From: Nonomuraea sp. NEAU-A123
Lineage (GTDB): Bacteria; Actinomycetota; Actinomycetes; Streptosporangiales; Streptosporangiaceae
NCBI RefSeq assembly: GCF_018603905.1
Contig: NZ_JAHFZZ010000013.1
Coordinates: 124,001 to 188,000 of the forward strand
DNA: 64,000 bases
Direction of reading: 5' to 3'
Position 1 is the first letter of the stretch. Each line of letters begins with the position of its first letter. Under the pieces are notes generated by a model. That model worked only from the letters and a program-made list of their open reading frames with translations, did no database searches and had not been told where the DNA came from. Below, piece by piece: positions 53,045 through 61,046 of the stretch. A program made the position numbers and the translations under genes.

Positions 53045-54081
53045 TCTCACGCGAGGAGGCCGTTCAGACGGCCTTGAGCATCTCGGCGATCCAGCAGGAC
53101 GACGGCGGCGTGCCCTGGCCGGAAGGCCACGTGGACGCGTGGAACCACGTCGAGTGCCTGATGGCGATGACCGTGGCCGGCCTGCGCGACCCCGTCACGC
53201 GGGGCTACGACTGGCTGGCCCGGCACCAGCGCGACGACGGCTCGTGGGCGATGAAGCTGGTCGACGGCGTCGCCACCGAGCCGGGCGGCGAGTCGAACCA
53301 CGCCGCCTACGTCGCGGCCGGCGTCTGGCACCACCACCTGGTGACGGGCGACCAGCGGTTCACCGAGCTCAGGTGGCCGATGGTCAAGAGGGCGCTCGAC
53401 TACGTCGTGGGGCTGCAGACCGAACGCGGCGAGATCGTCTGGGAGCGCGACGCCCAGGGCCGGGCATCCTCCTACGCGCTGCTCACCGGCTGCTCGTCGA
53501 TCCACCAGGGCCTGCGCTGCGGCGTCCTGCTCGCCGACCACCTCGGCGACCCGCAGCCGCACTGGGAGCTGGCCGCCGACCGCCTGGCCCATGTGCTGGC
53601 CGCGCACCCGGAGGCGTTCGCCGACAAGAGCCGCTACTCCATGGACTGGTACTACCCGGTGCTCGGCGGCGCCGTCCGGGGACCGGCGGCGGAAGAGCTG
53701 CTGGAGCGGGAGTGGAGCACGTTCGTGGTGCCGGGGCTGGGCATCCGATGCGTCTCGGACCAGCCGTGGGTGACGGGCGCGGAGACGTGCGAGCTGGCGC
53801 TGGCCCTCGACGCGCTGGGCGACCGCGAGCGCGCCGCCCGGCTGTTCGCCGACATGCAGCACCTGCGCCATGAGGACGGCTCGTACTGGACGGGGTGGCA
53901 GTTCGCCAACGACCGCCATTTCCCGCACGAGCGGAGCGGATATACGGCCGCGGCGGCGGTGCTCGCGGGGGACGCGTTGTTCGCCTTCTCCTCGGGAGCG
54001 GGGATCTTCCGCGACGTCAGCGCCGCCTCCGTCTCCCCCGCCGAGCCGCATCTGTGTGGTTGCACGCCCGCTCGTGCGTGA
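53041..54081 (+). CDS. Prenyltransferase/squalene-cyclase-like alpha-toroid protein
   Basis: A 346-residue all-helical protein of the squalene-hopene-cyclase/prenyltransferase alpha-alpha barrel class. QW-like repeats are visible: IQQDDGGVPWPEGHVD, HQRDDGSWAMKLVDG and LRHEDGSYWTGWQFAND. Only about half the length of a full squalene cyclase and without its DxDD acid motif, so it may be a single-domain toroid that binds or modifies an isoprenoid chain. GTG at 53041 overlaps the methyltransferase stop. Co-translation with a methyltransferase and glycosyltransferase suggests work on a glycosylated lipid. Catalytic activity cannot be asserted. Confidence 0.8.
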   Translation: MISREEAVQTALSISAIQQDDGGVPWPEGHVDAWNHVECLMAMTVAGLRDPVTRGYDWLARHQRDDGSWAMKLVDGVATEPGGESNHAAYVAAGVWHHHLVTGDQRFTELRWPMVKRALDYVVGLQTERGEIVWERDAQGRASSYALLTGCSSIHQGLRCGVLLADHLGDPQPHWELAADRLAHVLAAHPEAFADKSRYSMDWYYPVLGGAVRGPAAEELLEREWSTFVVPGLGIRCVSDQPWVTGAETCELALALDALGDRERAARLFADMQHLRHEDGSYWTGWQFANDRHFPHERSGYTAAAAVLAGDALFAFSSGAGIFRDVSAASVSPAEPHLCGCTPARA

Positions 54082-54201
54082 TCTTGTACGCGCAAGGGCT
54101 TTTGCGGGTTCTTTGCCGGGAAATGCGGAGCGGCACCGCCGAACGCCCCATTGCGGTTACTAGCTTCGTGAGTGGCCGTACGAGGCGTCTTCGGGGGAAG
54201 C

Positions 54202-55197
54202 GTGGGCGACACGGGCACAACAGCGTTCTTGGAGCAGGACAGGACTGAGCCGACGCTTTCGCCGGTTCACGGACTACGCAAGCTGCTGCTGAGGGAGCAG
54301 TCCGAAGCCGATCTGGCCCGGCGGAGGTTCCGGCTACGGCAGGGACATTCCCGGGTGGTCGTCGAAGGGGCCGAGCGGTCATATCTTTTCGGCTTCAACG
54401 CCGCTGTTTCGCGTGAAGCCTGCAAAATCGATGAAATGTCTCCTGAGCAGCGGAGCTTCGCCTATGAGGGGGCCGGTGCCGCCTGCACCGTGCTCGATCT
54501 GCTCACCATGACCCGGGGCCGGCGCCTTCACGAGCTACTGGCCGGCCCCGCCCAATTCCACCCGTACGCCGTGCACGTGGGTGCCGGGCGCGGCTACGCG
54601 CTGCTGCGCCTGCGGCCCATGCGGGGCACCCGGCAGACGCACCCGCTGTTCCGCTGGCTGGCCGTGGACGGGTTCGGGTTCCAGTGGAGCCTGGGGCGGG
54701 CCGACCGGATGGTCGGCGAGCGGACCATGCCCGATCTGCTCACCAGGGCCCACTGCGCGATCTTCGACCAGGGTCTGGGCCGCCTGCTCTGGTACCACGA
54801 GTGCGCCTCGCCGGACGACGTGGCCGCCAGGATCGCCGCCTTCCCGGCGGGCCGGCGGGGCGATCTGTGGAGCGGTGTCGGGTTCGCGGCCACGCACACC
54901 GGTGGCGCCAATGCCGACGAGCTGTGGTGGCTGGCCGATCACGCGGGGGCCGACGGGTTCCGTGCCCATCTGGCCCAGGGGTGCGCGTTCGCCGTGTCCG
55001 CCGGGCTCCAGGCGGGGCCGCTGCCGGATCACGTGGCGCAGGCCGTACCGATCCTGGCGGGCGCGGAGCCCGACGAGGCCGGCGCGTGGGCCGAAGGGGC
55101 GCTCATCGAGCTCGGCCACGACCCGCACAGCCATGAGGACTTCCAGTCCTGGCGTGCCCACACCCGCAGAGCATGGGCACGCGGGAAGCGGCACTAG
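54202..55197 (+). CDS. DUF1702-family protein
   Basis: A 331-residue protein matching the DUF1702 pattern known mainly from enediyne gene clusters: RSFAYEGAGAACTVLDLL, HPYAVHVGAGRGYALLRL, FRWLAVDGFGFQWS, AIFDQGLGRLLWYHECASPD, FPAGRRGDLWSGVGFAATHT and LAQGCAFAVSAG. The biochemical role of the family is unknown. GTG at 54202 has GGGGGA upstream; the frame also allows GTG at 54172. It follows the toroid gene by 120 bp in the same direction and ends exactly against the convergent methyltransferase. No enediyne polyketide synthase lies in the window. Confidence 0.75.
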   Translation: MGDTGTTAFLEQDRTEPTLSPVHGLRKLLLREQSEADLARRRFRLRQGHSRVVVEGAERSYLFGFNAAVSREACKIDEMSPEQRSFAYEGAGAACTVLDLLTMTRGRRLHELLAGPAQFHPYAVHVGAGRGYALLRLRPMRGTRQTHPLFRWLAVDGFGFQWSLGRADRMVGERTMPDLLTRAHCAIFDQGLGRLLWYHECASPDDVAARIAAFPAGRRGDLWSGVGFAATHTGGANADELWWLADHAGADGFRAHLAQGCAFAVSAGLQAGPLPDHVAQAVPILAGAEPDEAGAWAEGALIELGHDPHSHEDFQSWRAHTRRAWARGKRH

Positions 55198-55829
55198 ATC
55201 CCCGGAGCGACCCGTTCCAGAACGCGTAGCGAGCCCTCGGCCGAGGCCTCGGCGAACGCGCCCGAGGCGAGCGCCCGCAGGTAGGTCCGGTAGGGAGCCT
55301 GGCCGCCCGCGGCCGGGTCCGGATAGATGTCGTGGAAGACCAGCGCGCCGCCCGCCATGACGTGCGGAGCCCAGCCTTCGTAGTCGCGTGTCACCGGATC
55401 GTCGGAATGGCCGCCGTCGATGAACAGCATCCCCAAAGGCGTGTTCCAGAGCCGGGCCACCTGCTCCGAGCGGCCCACCACGGCGATCACCTCGTCCTCC
55501 AGCCCGGCGGCGGCGATCGTCTGGCGGAACGTCGGCAGCGAGTCCATCTTGCCGAACCGCGGATCGACCAGCGTCGGGTCGTGGTGGGCCCAGCCCGGCT
55601 GGATCTCCTCCGAGCCGCGATGGTGGTCCACGGTGACGACCACGGACCCGGCCAGCCTGGCCGCCGCCCCGAGGTAGACGGCCGACTTGCCGCAGTAGGT
55701 GCCGATCTCACAGATCGGCCCGAGTTTGCCGTACTGGCAAGCCGCCTCGAACAGGGCCAGGCCCTCCCCTTCCGGCATGAATCCCTTGGCATGCTTGGCT
55801 GCGTATCGCAGTTCAGGCGGCATCGTCAT
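55194..55829 (-). CDS. Class I SAM-dependent methyltransferase (Methyltransf_24 type)
   Basis: A 211-residue methyltransferase. Motif I is ICEIGTYCGKSAVYLG, the acidic loop VVTVDHHRGSEE, and MLFIDGGHSDDPVTRDYEGW carries the Asp and His typical of the cephalosporin-hydroxylase/macrocin-O-methyltransferase-like group. ATG at 55829 is used (ATG at 55823 possible). It faces the DUF1702 gene, with stop codons overlapping, and is divergent from the PPOX gene. May modify the same glycosylated product as the preceding genes. Confidence 0.83.
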   Translation of the reverse strand: MTMPPELRYAAKHAKGFMPEGEGLALFEAACQYGKLGPICEIGTYCGKSAVYLGAAARLAGSVVVTVDHHRGSEEIQPGWAHHDPTLVDPRFGKMDSLPTFRQTIAAAGLEDEVIAVVGRSEQVARLWNTPLGMLFIDGGHSDDPVTRDYEGWAPHVMAGGALVFHDIYPDPAAGGQAPYRTYLRALASGAFAEASAEGSLRVLERVAPGI

Positions 55830-55885
55830 AGGGATGCACCCTAGTAGAACCGAACAACATTCCAGCGCCCCCTTGCCCGGCATTC

Positions 55886-55899
55886 TGCAACCTGTTCTA
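55886..55899. promoter_or_regulatory. KstR-type operator in front of the PPOX-ferredoxin-ADH operon
   Basis: TGCAACCTGTTCTA on the plus strand (TAGAACAGGTTGCA on the other) fits TnnAACnnGTTnnA. It ends 9 bp before the PPOX start and lies 56 bp upstream of the divergent methyltransferase, so it could affect both. Confidence 0.72.
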
Positions 55900-55908
55900 C
55901 TTGGCAAC

Positions 55909-56361
55909 GTGAATCAGCGCGCTCGCGTCGCGATGTCCGGAGACGAGGTCACGGCCTTCCTGGAAGGTGCCCGCAAGCTCCAGCTCGCGACCATCAACCC
56001 GGACGGCACGCCGCATCTGGTGACCATGTTCTATGGGCTCGACGAGGGGCGGATCGCCTTCTGGAGCTACGCCAAGGCGCAGAAGGTCCGCAACCTGGAG
56101 CGCGACCCGCGGGTGAGCTGCCTGGTCGAGACGGGCGAGGACTACAACGAGCTGCGCGGCGTCCTGCTGTACGGCGAGGCCAAGCGAGTGGACGAGCCCG
56201 AGCAGGTCCTGGCCGTCGGCTTGCTGGTCGCACGCAGGATGACCCCGGGCGTGGCGGACGATCTCCTGCTGCCCTATGTCGAACAGACCGGACGAAAGCG
56301 GGTTGCATACGTCGTCGAGCGCACCAAAGTGGTCTCATGGGACCACAGGAGGCTCACATGA
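55909..56361 (+). CDS. PPOX-class F420/FMN-dependent split-barrel protein
   Basis: A 150-residue split-barrel protein of the pyridoxamine-phosphate-oxidase-like superfamily (LQLATINPDGTPHLVTMFYG, FWSYAKAQKVRNLERDPRVS, LRGVLLYGEAKRVDEPEQV). Actinobacterial members of this size mostly bind F420 or FMN. GTG at 55909 directly follows the KstR-type site; ATG at 55933 is an alternative. Its stop overlaps the ferredoxin start (ATGA). Role in sterol breakdown is inferred from the operator and partners only. Confidence 0.8.
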   Translation: MNQRARVAMSGDEVTAFLEGARKLQLATINPDGTPHLVTMFYGLDEGRIAFWSYAKAQKVRNLERDPRVSCLVETGEDYNELRGVLLYGEAKRVDEPEQVLAVGLLVARRMTPGVADDLLLPYVEQTGRKRVAYVVERTKVVSWDHRRLT

Positions 56362-56549
56362 AGATCAAGCTCGATGAAATGGTGTGCGAAGCCAATGCCG
56401 TATGCATGGGGCTCGCACCCGAGGTGTTCGACGTGGACGACGACGACCAGCTGCACATCCTGCTCCCGGAACCGCCGCCCGAACTCCTGGACCGCGTCCG
56501 TCACGCGGTCCGGTCCTGCCCCAAAGCCGCTCTTTCCCTTGAGGAATAG
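56358..56549 (+). CDS. Small 3Fe-4S-type ferredoxin (P450 redox partner)
   Basis: A 63-residue ferredoxin with the three-Cys pattern of P450-linked [3Fe-4S] proteins: MVCEANAVCMG (Cys-x5-Cys) and RSCPKAALSL (Cys-Pro). Acidic between them (VDDDDQLH). In mycobacteria a similar ferredoxin (FdxD) belongs to the KstR regulon. It would pass electrons to the CYP125-like enzyme or to the P450 at 58.2 kb. ATG at 56358 overlaps the PPOX stop; the ADH gene begins 18 bp after its stop. Confidence 0.87.
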   Translation: MKIKLDEMVCEANAVCMGLAPEVFDVDDDDQLHILLPEPPPELLDRVRHAVRSCPKAALSLEE

Positions 56550-56567
56550 CCGGAGGAGGAACCCCCC

Positions 56568-57653
56568 ATGCGCGCCGCCCTTCTGCATGCCGTAGGCGAC
56601 GACAAGCTCGACATCCGCGACGATGTCACCCTCACCCCCGTCGGACCGACCGACGTACGGGTGCGGATCAAGGCTACGGGCGTCTGCCATTCGGACCTGT
56701 CGGCCATGTCCGGCGTGCTGCCGCAGCCCGTGCCGCTCGTCCCGGGTCACGAGGGCGCGGGCGAAGTGGTCGAGGTGGGCGAGCATGTCAGCTCGGTCCA
56801 GCCGGGCGATCACGTGATCATCAACTGGCGTCCGTCCTGCCAGGACTGCGACCTGTGCCTGGGCGGCCAGCCGTACCTCTGCATGAAGTACGTGATCGAG
56901 GCGTTCACCAAGGGCAACTTCCGCTTCGGCGGCGACCAGACGGCGTTCGGCATGGCCGGGTGCGGCACGTGGGCCGAAGAGATCGTCATCCCCTGGCAGG
57001 GCGCGATCAAGGTCGACACGGACATCTCGTGGGAGGCGGCCGCGCTGATCGGCTGCGGCATCACCACCGGCGTGGGCGCCGCCATCAACACCGCCAAGGT
57101 ACGGCCCGGCTCGACCGTCGCCGTCATCGGCTGCGGCGGCGTCGGCCTGTCCGTCATCCAGGGCGCGCGCATCTCCGGCGCCCGGACGATCCTGGCGATC
57201 GACCCCCTTGCGTCCAAGCACGAGCTGGCCAAGAAGGTCGGCGCCACCCACGCCGTCACCCCCGAGCAGGTCCCCGAGACACTGAACCAGCTGACCGGCG
57301 GCAGCGGCTTCGACTACGGCTTCGAGGTGGTCGGCAAGGCCGCCACCATCCAGAGCGCGTGGCAGGTCACCCGCGCGGGCGGCGAGGTCATCGTGGTCGG
57401 CGCTGGCGCGGTGGACGACATGGTGTCGATCTCCGCGTTCAGCCTGCTGTTCGAGGGCAAGAACCTGCTCTCCAGCCTGTACGGCGAAGCGGACGTACGG
57501 CACTACTTCCCCTACTTCGCCAAGCTCTACAAGGCCGGCCAGCTCGACCTGGAGTCGATGATCAGCGCCCGGATCCGCCTGGCCGACCTGAACGACGCCG
57601 TGGCCGCGCTCAAGGGCGGCGAGGTGCTGCGCCAGATCGTCCTCATGGACTAA
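56568..57653 (+). CDS. Zinc-dependent medium-chain alcohol dehydrogenase
   Basis: A 361-residue alcohol dehydrogenase. Catalytic zinc site ATGVCHSD and GHEGAGEVVEVG; structural-zinc Cys set in PSCQDCDLCLGGQPYLC; NAD loop VIGCGGVGLSVI with acidic end ILAIDPLASK (NAD+ preferred). AGGAGGA precedes ATG at 56568. Third gene of the unit behind a KstR-type site. A plausible job is oxidation of a sterol side-chain alcohol made by a P450, but a general long-chain or S-hydroxymethyl-thiol substrate is also possible. Confidence 0.86.
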   Translation: MRAALLHAVGDDKLDIRDDVTLTPVGPTDVRVRIKATGVCHSDLSAMSGVLPQPVPLVPGHEGAGEVVEVGEHVSSVQPGDHVIINWRPSCQDCDLCLGGQPYLCMKYVIEAFTKGNFRFGGDQTAFGMAGCGTWAEEIVIPWQGAIKVDTDISWEAAALIGCGITTGVGAAINTAKVRPGSTVAVIGCGGVGLSVIQGARISGARTILAIDPLASKHELAKKVGATHAVTPEQVPETLNQLTGGSGFDYGFEVVGKAATIQSAWQVTRAGGEVIVVGAGAVDDMVSISAFSLLFEGKNLLSSLYGEADVRHYFPYFAKLYKAGQLDLESMISARIRLADLNDAVAALKGGEVLRQIVLMD

Positions 57654-57895
57654 TGCTTGGTGGGCGCCCAGAGATCGTGGAGCAGGGCGATCTCGGCGCC
57701 GTGGTGAATGGCCTCCCTGTTGAGGTGCGGGATCAGGTCTGACATCGGGTGTTCGGCGAACGGGCCCTCGGCCGGGCCGCACGGCTTGGCCATGCCCTCC
57801 TCGCCGAGCGCCCGCACGCCCGACGACCACACCGCGTACGCCCGGTCGAGCTGGTCCAGCGCCTGCTCGGCCGTGCTCTCCAGGCCGGACAGGGG
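57650..57895 (-). pseudogene. DinB-family C-terminal remnant
   Basis: The frame gives LESTAEQALDQLDRAYAVWS, RALGEEGMAKPCGPAEGPFA and LIPHLNREAIHHGAEIALLH with a normal stop. This is the C-terminal half of a DinB/DUF664-like metal-binding protein, including the last metal-ligand HH. The N-terminal half with the first His is missing; a TGA interrupts just upstream. Confidence 0.6.
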
Positions 57896-58150
57896 TCATT
57901 CCGGAGAGCGGCTCGATTTCACGCGCACCGCCGCCGCCAGGTCCCCCAGACGCTGGGCGTCGAGCTGACCGGCCCGGCTCGTCCTGGCATATGTGGCGTA
58001 ACTCGCGCCCGGCCGCAACAGCGTGACCTCGGTGTCCGTCCGTACGGCAGGCACCCCGCCCACATTCGTGTTGGGCTTCGCCGCACTGGCGGCGTTCTCC
58101 ACTCCGACCTCCACCCACTCGCGCTCGTCGCCATAGCGGAGCCCGACCCG
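57896..58150 (-). pseudogene. Unrecognised short ORF between P450 and DinB remnant
   Basis: The frame reads RYGDEREWVEVGVENAASAA, VRTDTEVTLLRPGASYATYA and LGDLAAAVRVKSS and then a stop. It looks protein-coding in composition but has no clear start, no ribosome site and no family I recognise. Probably the tail of a lost gene fused to the DinB remnant by deletion. Confidence 0.35.
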
Positions 58151-58184
58151 GGCGCGAGCCGCCGCGCGGCGGTCGGCTCGGTGA

Positions 58185-59369
58185 TCACCAGGTGACGGGG
58201 AGCGAGACCGGACCGCGGATGACCATGCCGGTCTTCCAGCTCAGCTCCTCGTCCGCCACGGCCAGCCGCAGGTCCGGCAGGCGGCGCAGCAGCGCGGCCA
58301 GCGCCACCTGAAGCTCCATCCGCGCCAGCGGCGCCCCGGGACAGAAGTGCGGGCCGTGGCCGAAGGCGAAGTTCGGCTGCGGCTTGCGGGTGAGGTCGAG
58401 CCGCTCTGGGTCCTCGAACACCTGGGGGTCGCGGTTGGCGGTGTAGTAGGCGGCGAACACCGGCTCGTTCGCGCGCACGGTGCCGCCTTCGAGCTCCACG
58501 TCCTCGGTGGCGTACCGCGGGATGAACGTGGCGGAGATCGCCGTCACCGGGACGTGCCGGAGTAACTCCTCGACCGCGTCCGCCAGGTCCACCTGCCCCG
58601 CGCGCAGCAGGGCGAGTTGGTCGGGGTGGGTCAGCAGCGCGTAGGTGAAGTTGGCGATCTGGGTGGCCGTGGTCTCGTATCCGGCGGCCAGCAGGGTCAT
58701 CAGGAAGCCGATCAGCTCCTCCTCCGACATGCTGTCCTGCTCGTCCCGCGCCTGCACCAGCGCGCCGATCAGGTCGTCGGTCGGGGACTCGCGCCGCCGC
58801 GTCACCAGCCGGGCCAGGTAGCCGCCGAGCGCGCCCAGCCGCGCCATCTTCTGCTCCAGCGGTATCGCGGTCGTCGTCATGTACGCGTCGGCCCAGGACT
58901 GGAACGTCTCCCGATCCTCGTACGGCACGCCGAGCAGCTCGCAGATCATGGTCGCGGGCAGTGGCACGGCATAGCCCTCCACCAGGTCGGCGGGCGGTCC
59001 CTGGGCCGTCAGCCGATCCAGGAGGTCCTCGACGATCTCCTCGGCGCGGGGCCGCAGCAGCTCCACCCGGCGCGCGGTGAACGCCTTGCCGACCAGCCGC
59101 CGCATCCGCGTGTGCTCCGGCGGGTCGAGGTCGGAGAGCCCGCCCGGCACCGGCTCCGGGTACATGCGCGGCACGTCCCGGCCGGCCGCGGCCGCCCGGC
59201 CGAAGCGCGGGTCGGCGAAGACCGTGCGGACATCGTCGTAGCGGGTCACCAGCCAGGCCGGCTCGCCGTACGGCATCTTGATCCGGGCCAGCGGCTCGTG
59301 CTCGCGCAGCCAGCCGTACGTGTCGTCCAGCTCCAGCCGGTACGGTGCGCCGAGCGGGTAGTCCCTCAT
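58185..59369 (-). CDS. Cytochrome P450
   Basis: A 394-residue soluble P450: I-helix LLAAGYETTATQIANF, ExxR in AVEELLRHVP, and heme loop FGHGPHFCPGAPLARMEL with Cys343. LSDLDPPEHTRMRRLVG and ERLDLTRKPQPNFAFG place it among secondary-metabolism-type bacterial P450s and not with CYP125. ATG at 59369 has GAGAGGTGGG upstream; ATG at 59399 is less likely. A TetR gene lies 62 bp upstream in the same direction. The ferredoxin at 56358 may serve it. Substrate unknown. Confidence 0.88.
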   Translation of the reverse strand: MRDYPLGAPYRLELDDTYGWLREHEPLARIKMPYGEPAWLVTRYDDVRTVFADPRFGRAAAAGRDVPRMYPEPVPGGLSDLDPPEHTRMRRLVGKAFTARRVELLRPRAEEIVEDLLDRLTAQGPPADLVEGYAVPLPATMICELLGVPYEDRETFQSWADAYMTTTAIPLEQKMARLGALGGYLARLVTRRRESPTDDLIGALVQARDEQDSMSEEELIGFLMTLLAAGYETTATQIANFTYALLTHPDQLALLRAGQVDLADAVEELLRHVPVTAISATFIPRYATEDVELEGGTVRANEPVFAAYYTANRDPQVFEDPERLDLTRKPQPNFAFGHGPHFCPGAPLARMELQVALAALLRRLPDLRLAVADEELSWKTGMVIRGPVSLPVTW

Positions 59370-59431
59370 ACGCCCACCTCTCACAGCAGACGCTTTCATC
59401 CACCGCCCGGGCTGTCCACCACTGGTTCAGC

Positions 59432-60061
59432 TCAGCTCTTCAGCCGGTCGAAGCCGTCCAGCATCGCGGTGAGGCCGAGGCCGAAGTGCTGGTCGATGTC
59501 TACGGCGTCGGCGCTCTCGGCGAGCAGGTTGTAGCCGGGCGCCCCGGGCTCGGGCTTGCGGCTGCGCCGCCGCGCGCCCAACTGGACGGCGGCCAGGCCC
59601 ATCGCGTGGCCGATGGTGTAGTCGCGCAGGGAGCGCGTCATCTGCAGGGCGACCTCGGGCGCGAATCCGGCCTCCCGCAGGGAAGCGAGCGTCTGGTTGC
59701 CCGTGGCGATGGCCTTGGCCGACCGGATCGGCCGGGACGCGAACACCGGCACGGCATGCGGGTGCGCGGCCAGCGTGTCCCGCATGCGCCCGTAGGACTG
59801 TTCGAGCAGCGCGCGCCACGTGCCCCGCCAGGGCAGCGAGTCGACGTCGAACTCCTCGAACAGCAGCTCGGCGACGGCGTCGAACAGGGCCTCCTGATCG
59901 TCGAAGTAGTAATAGACCGCCATCGGGTCGACGCCGATCTCGGCACCGAGCTTGCGCATGGAGAACTTGCCGAGCCCCATCGAGTCGATCACCGCCAACG
60001 CGACACCCGCGATGTACTCCTGGCTCAGGGTGGGCTTGGTCGGACGCGCGGGCTTGCTCAT
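59432..60061 (-). CDS. TetR/AcrR-family regulator
   Basis: A 209-residue TetR protein with a C-terminal tetracycline-repressor-like domain. HTH region: FSMRKLGAEIGVDPMAVYYY followed by FDDQEALFDAVAELLF. The C-domain holds HPHAVPVFASRPI and LRDYTIGHAMGLAAVQ. ATG at 60061. It precedes the P450 gene and probably controls it. No clear palindrome was found in the short spacers on either side. Confidence 0.86.
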   Translation of the reverse strand: MSKPARPTKPTLSQEYIAGVALAVIDSMGLGKFSMRKLGAEIGVDPMAVYYYFDDQEALFDAVAELLFEEFDVDSLPWRGTWRALLEQSYGRMRDTLAAHPHAVPVFASRPIRSAKAIATGNQTLASLREAGFAPEVALQMTRSLRDYTIGHAMGLAAVQLGARRRSRKPEPGAPGYNLLAESADAVDIDQHFGLGLTAMLDGFDRLKS

Positions 60062-60125
60062 GAGGCGAACTTATCCAGGATCCATGTGAAGACGAATCAG
60101 GGCGCAGGGTCGGAGCTTGACCTTT

Positions 60126-61046
60126 CTAGACCGGCGGGTTGAAGCGGTGGTACCCCGGGTTCGTCCAGCCCGCCGAGACCGAGCCCGCGACGTGCGCCCA
60201 TTCCGCCAGCTCGAACCGCACCAGCCGCTGCGCCCCCGGCACGTCCCCCGGATCCCAGTCCACCAGGGCCCGGCCGGTCAGGTGCAGCGTCTCCCCGCGC
60301 TCCCAGTCCACGAACAGCAGCCCGGCCGCCGGGTTGACCTCCAGGTTCCCCAGCGTCATGTACATCGAGTTGCCGGCGTAATCCGGGAACACCAGCGACC
60401 CCGGCCCCGTGACCTTCACGAACCCTGGATTGCCGCCCCGGTGTGAGACGTCCGCGCCGAGCTTCTCGGCGCCCGTCGCGATGAAGAACGTATCCGCCGC
60501 GCCGATCCACGCCTGATGGCGCGCTGTCAGCGTGGTCCCTGTACCGAGACTGGCCGGGATGCCGCCCGGGGCGGTCGTGGGCTCGCGGGTCTGGATGTAC
60601 TTGGGGCAGTTCGAGTAGACCTGCTCCGTCCACACCACCAGCGCCTCGCCCGCCTGCACGGCCGTGCCGTTCACGCGCATCCTGCGCCGCGTGTGGGGCT
60701 CGATGGCGAGCAGTCCGAGGTCGCGTTCCCCGGCGAACAGCCCGTGCAGAGGATCGGGCGCGCCGGGCAGCGCGCGTACGACGATCGTGCGGTCGTCCTC
60801 GGGGGAGGCGAAACCGGCGGGGCCGGTCAGCACGCTCGCCCAGAGCCGGCCCAGGTCGTCGGCCGCGCCGGCGACGAGCAACCGCTGCTGCCGCAGGAAC
60901 GCGGCCGCCACCTCCGGGATCTCCGGGCGGGTGCGCGAGCTGCCGAGCTCCCCGCCCCGCACTCCCGCCCGCCGCTGGACGGCGACCTCGCCCGGATGCG
61001 ACCCCATTAGCCGCTGGACGGCGGCCTCGTCCGAATACGACACCAT
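60126..61046 (-). CDS. Pyridoxamine-phosphate-oxidase-like flavoprotein
   Basis: A 306-residue split-barrel flavin-binding protein of the larger PNPOx-like group. FLRQQRLLVAGAADDLGRLWAS is the start of the barrel; EQVYSNCPKYIQTRE is a conserved hallmark of this group, followed by FIATGAEKLGADVSHRGGNP and DYAGNSMYMTLGNLE. ATG at 61046 overlaps the VOC stop by one base. It forms a two-gene unit with the VOC protein. Electron donor and substrate are unknown. Confidence 0.85.
   Translation of the reverse strand: MVSYSDEAAVQRLMGSHPGEVAVQRRAGVRGGELGSSRTRPEIPEVAAAFLRQQRLLVAGAADDLGRLWASVLTGPAGFASPEDDRTIVVRALPGAPDPLHGLFAGERDLGLLAIEPHTRRRMRVNGTAVQAGEALVVWTEQVYSNCPKYIQTREPTTAPGGIPASLGTGTTLTARHQAWIGAADTFFIATGAEKLGADVSHRGGNPGFVKVTGPGSLVFPDYAGNSMYMTLGNLEVNPAAGLLFVDWERGETLHLTGRALVDWDPGDVPGAQRLVRFELAEWAHVAGSVSAGWTNPGYHRFNPPV

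Noticed and set aside
54202..55197. Part of an enediyne antibiotic cluster
   Set aside because: No iterative polyketide synthase, thioesterase or other enediyne-core genes are in the window; DUF1702 alone is not enough.
55845..55864. TAGAACCGAACAACATTCCA as another KstR site
   Set aside because: The second half is not GTTnnA at the right spacing; only the first half-site matches. The true match is at 55886.
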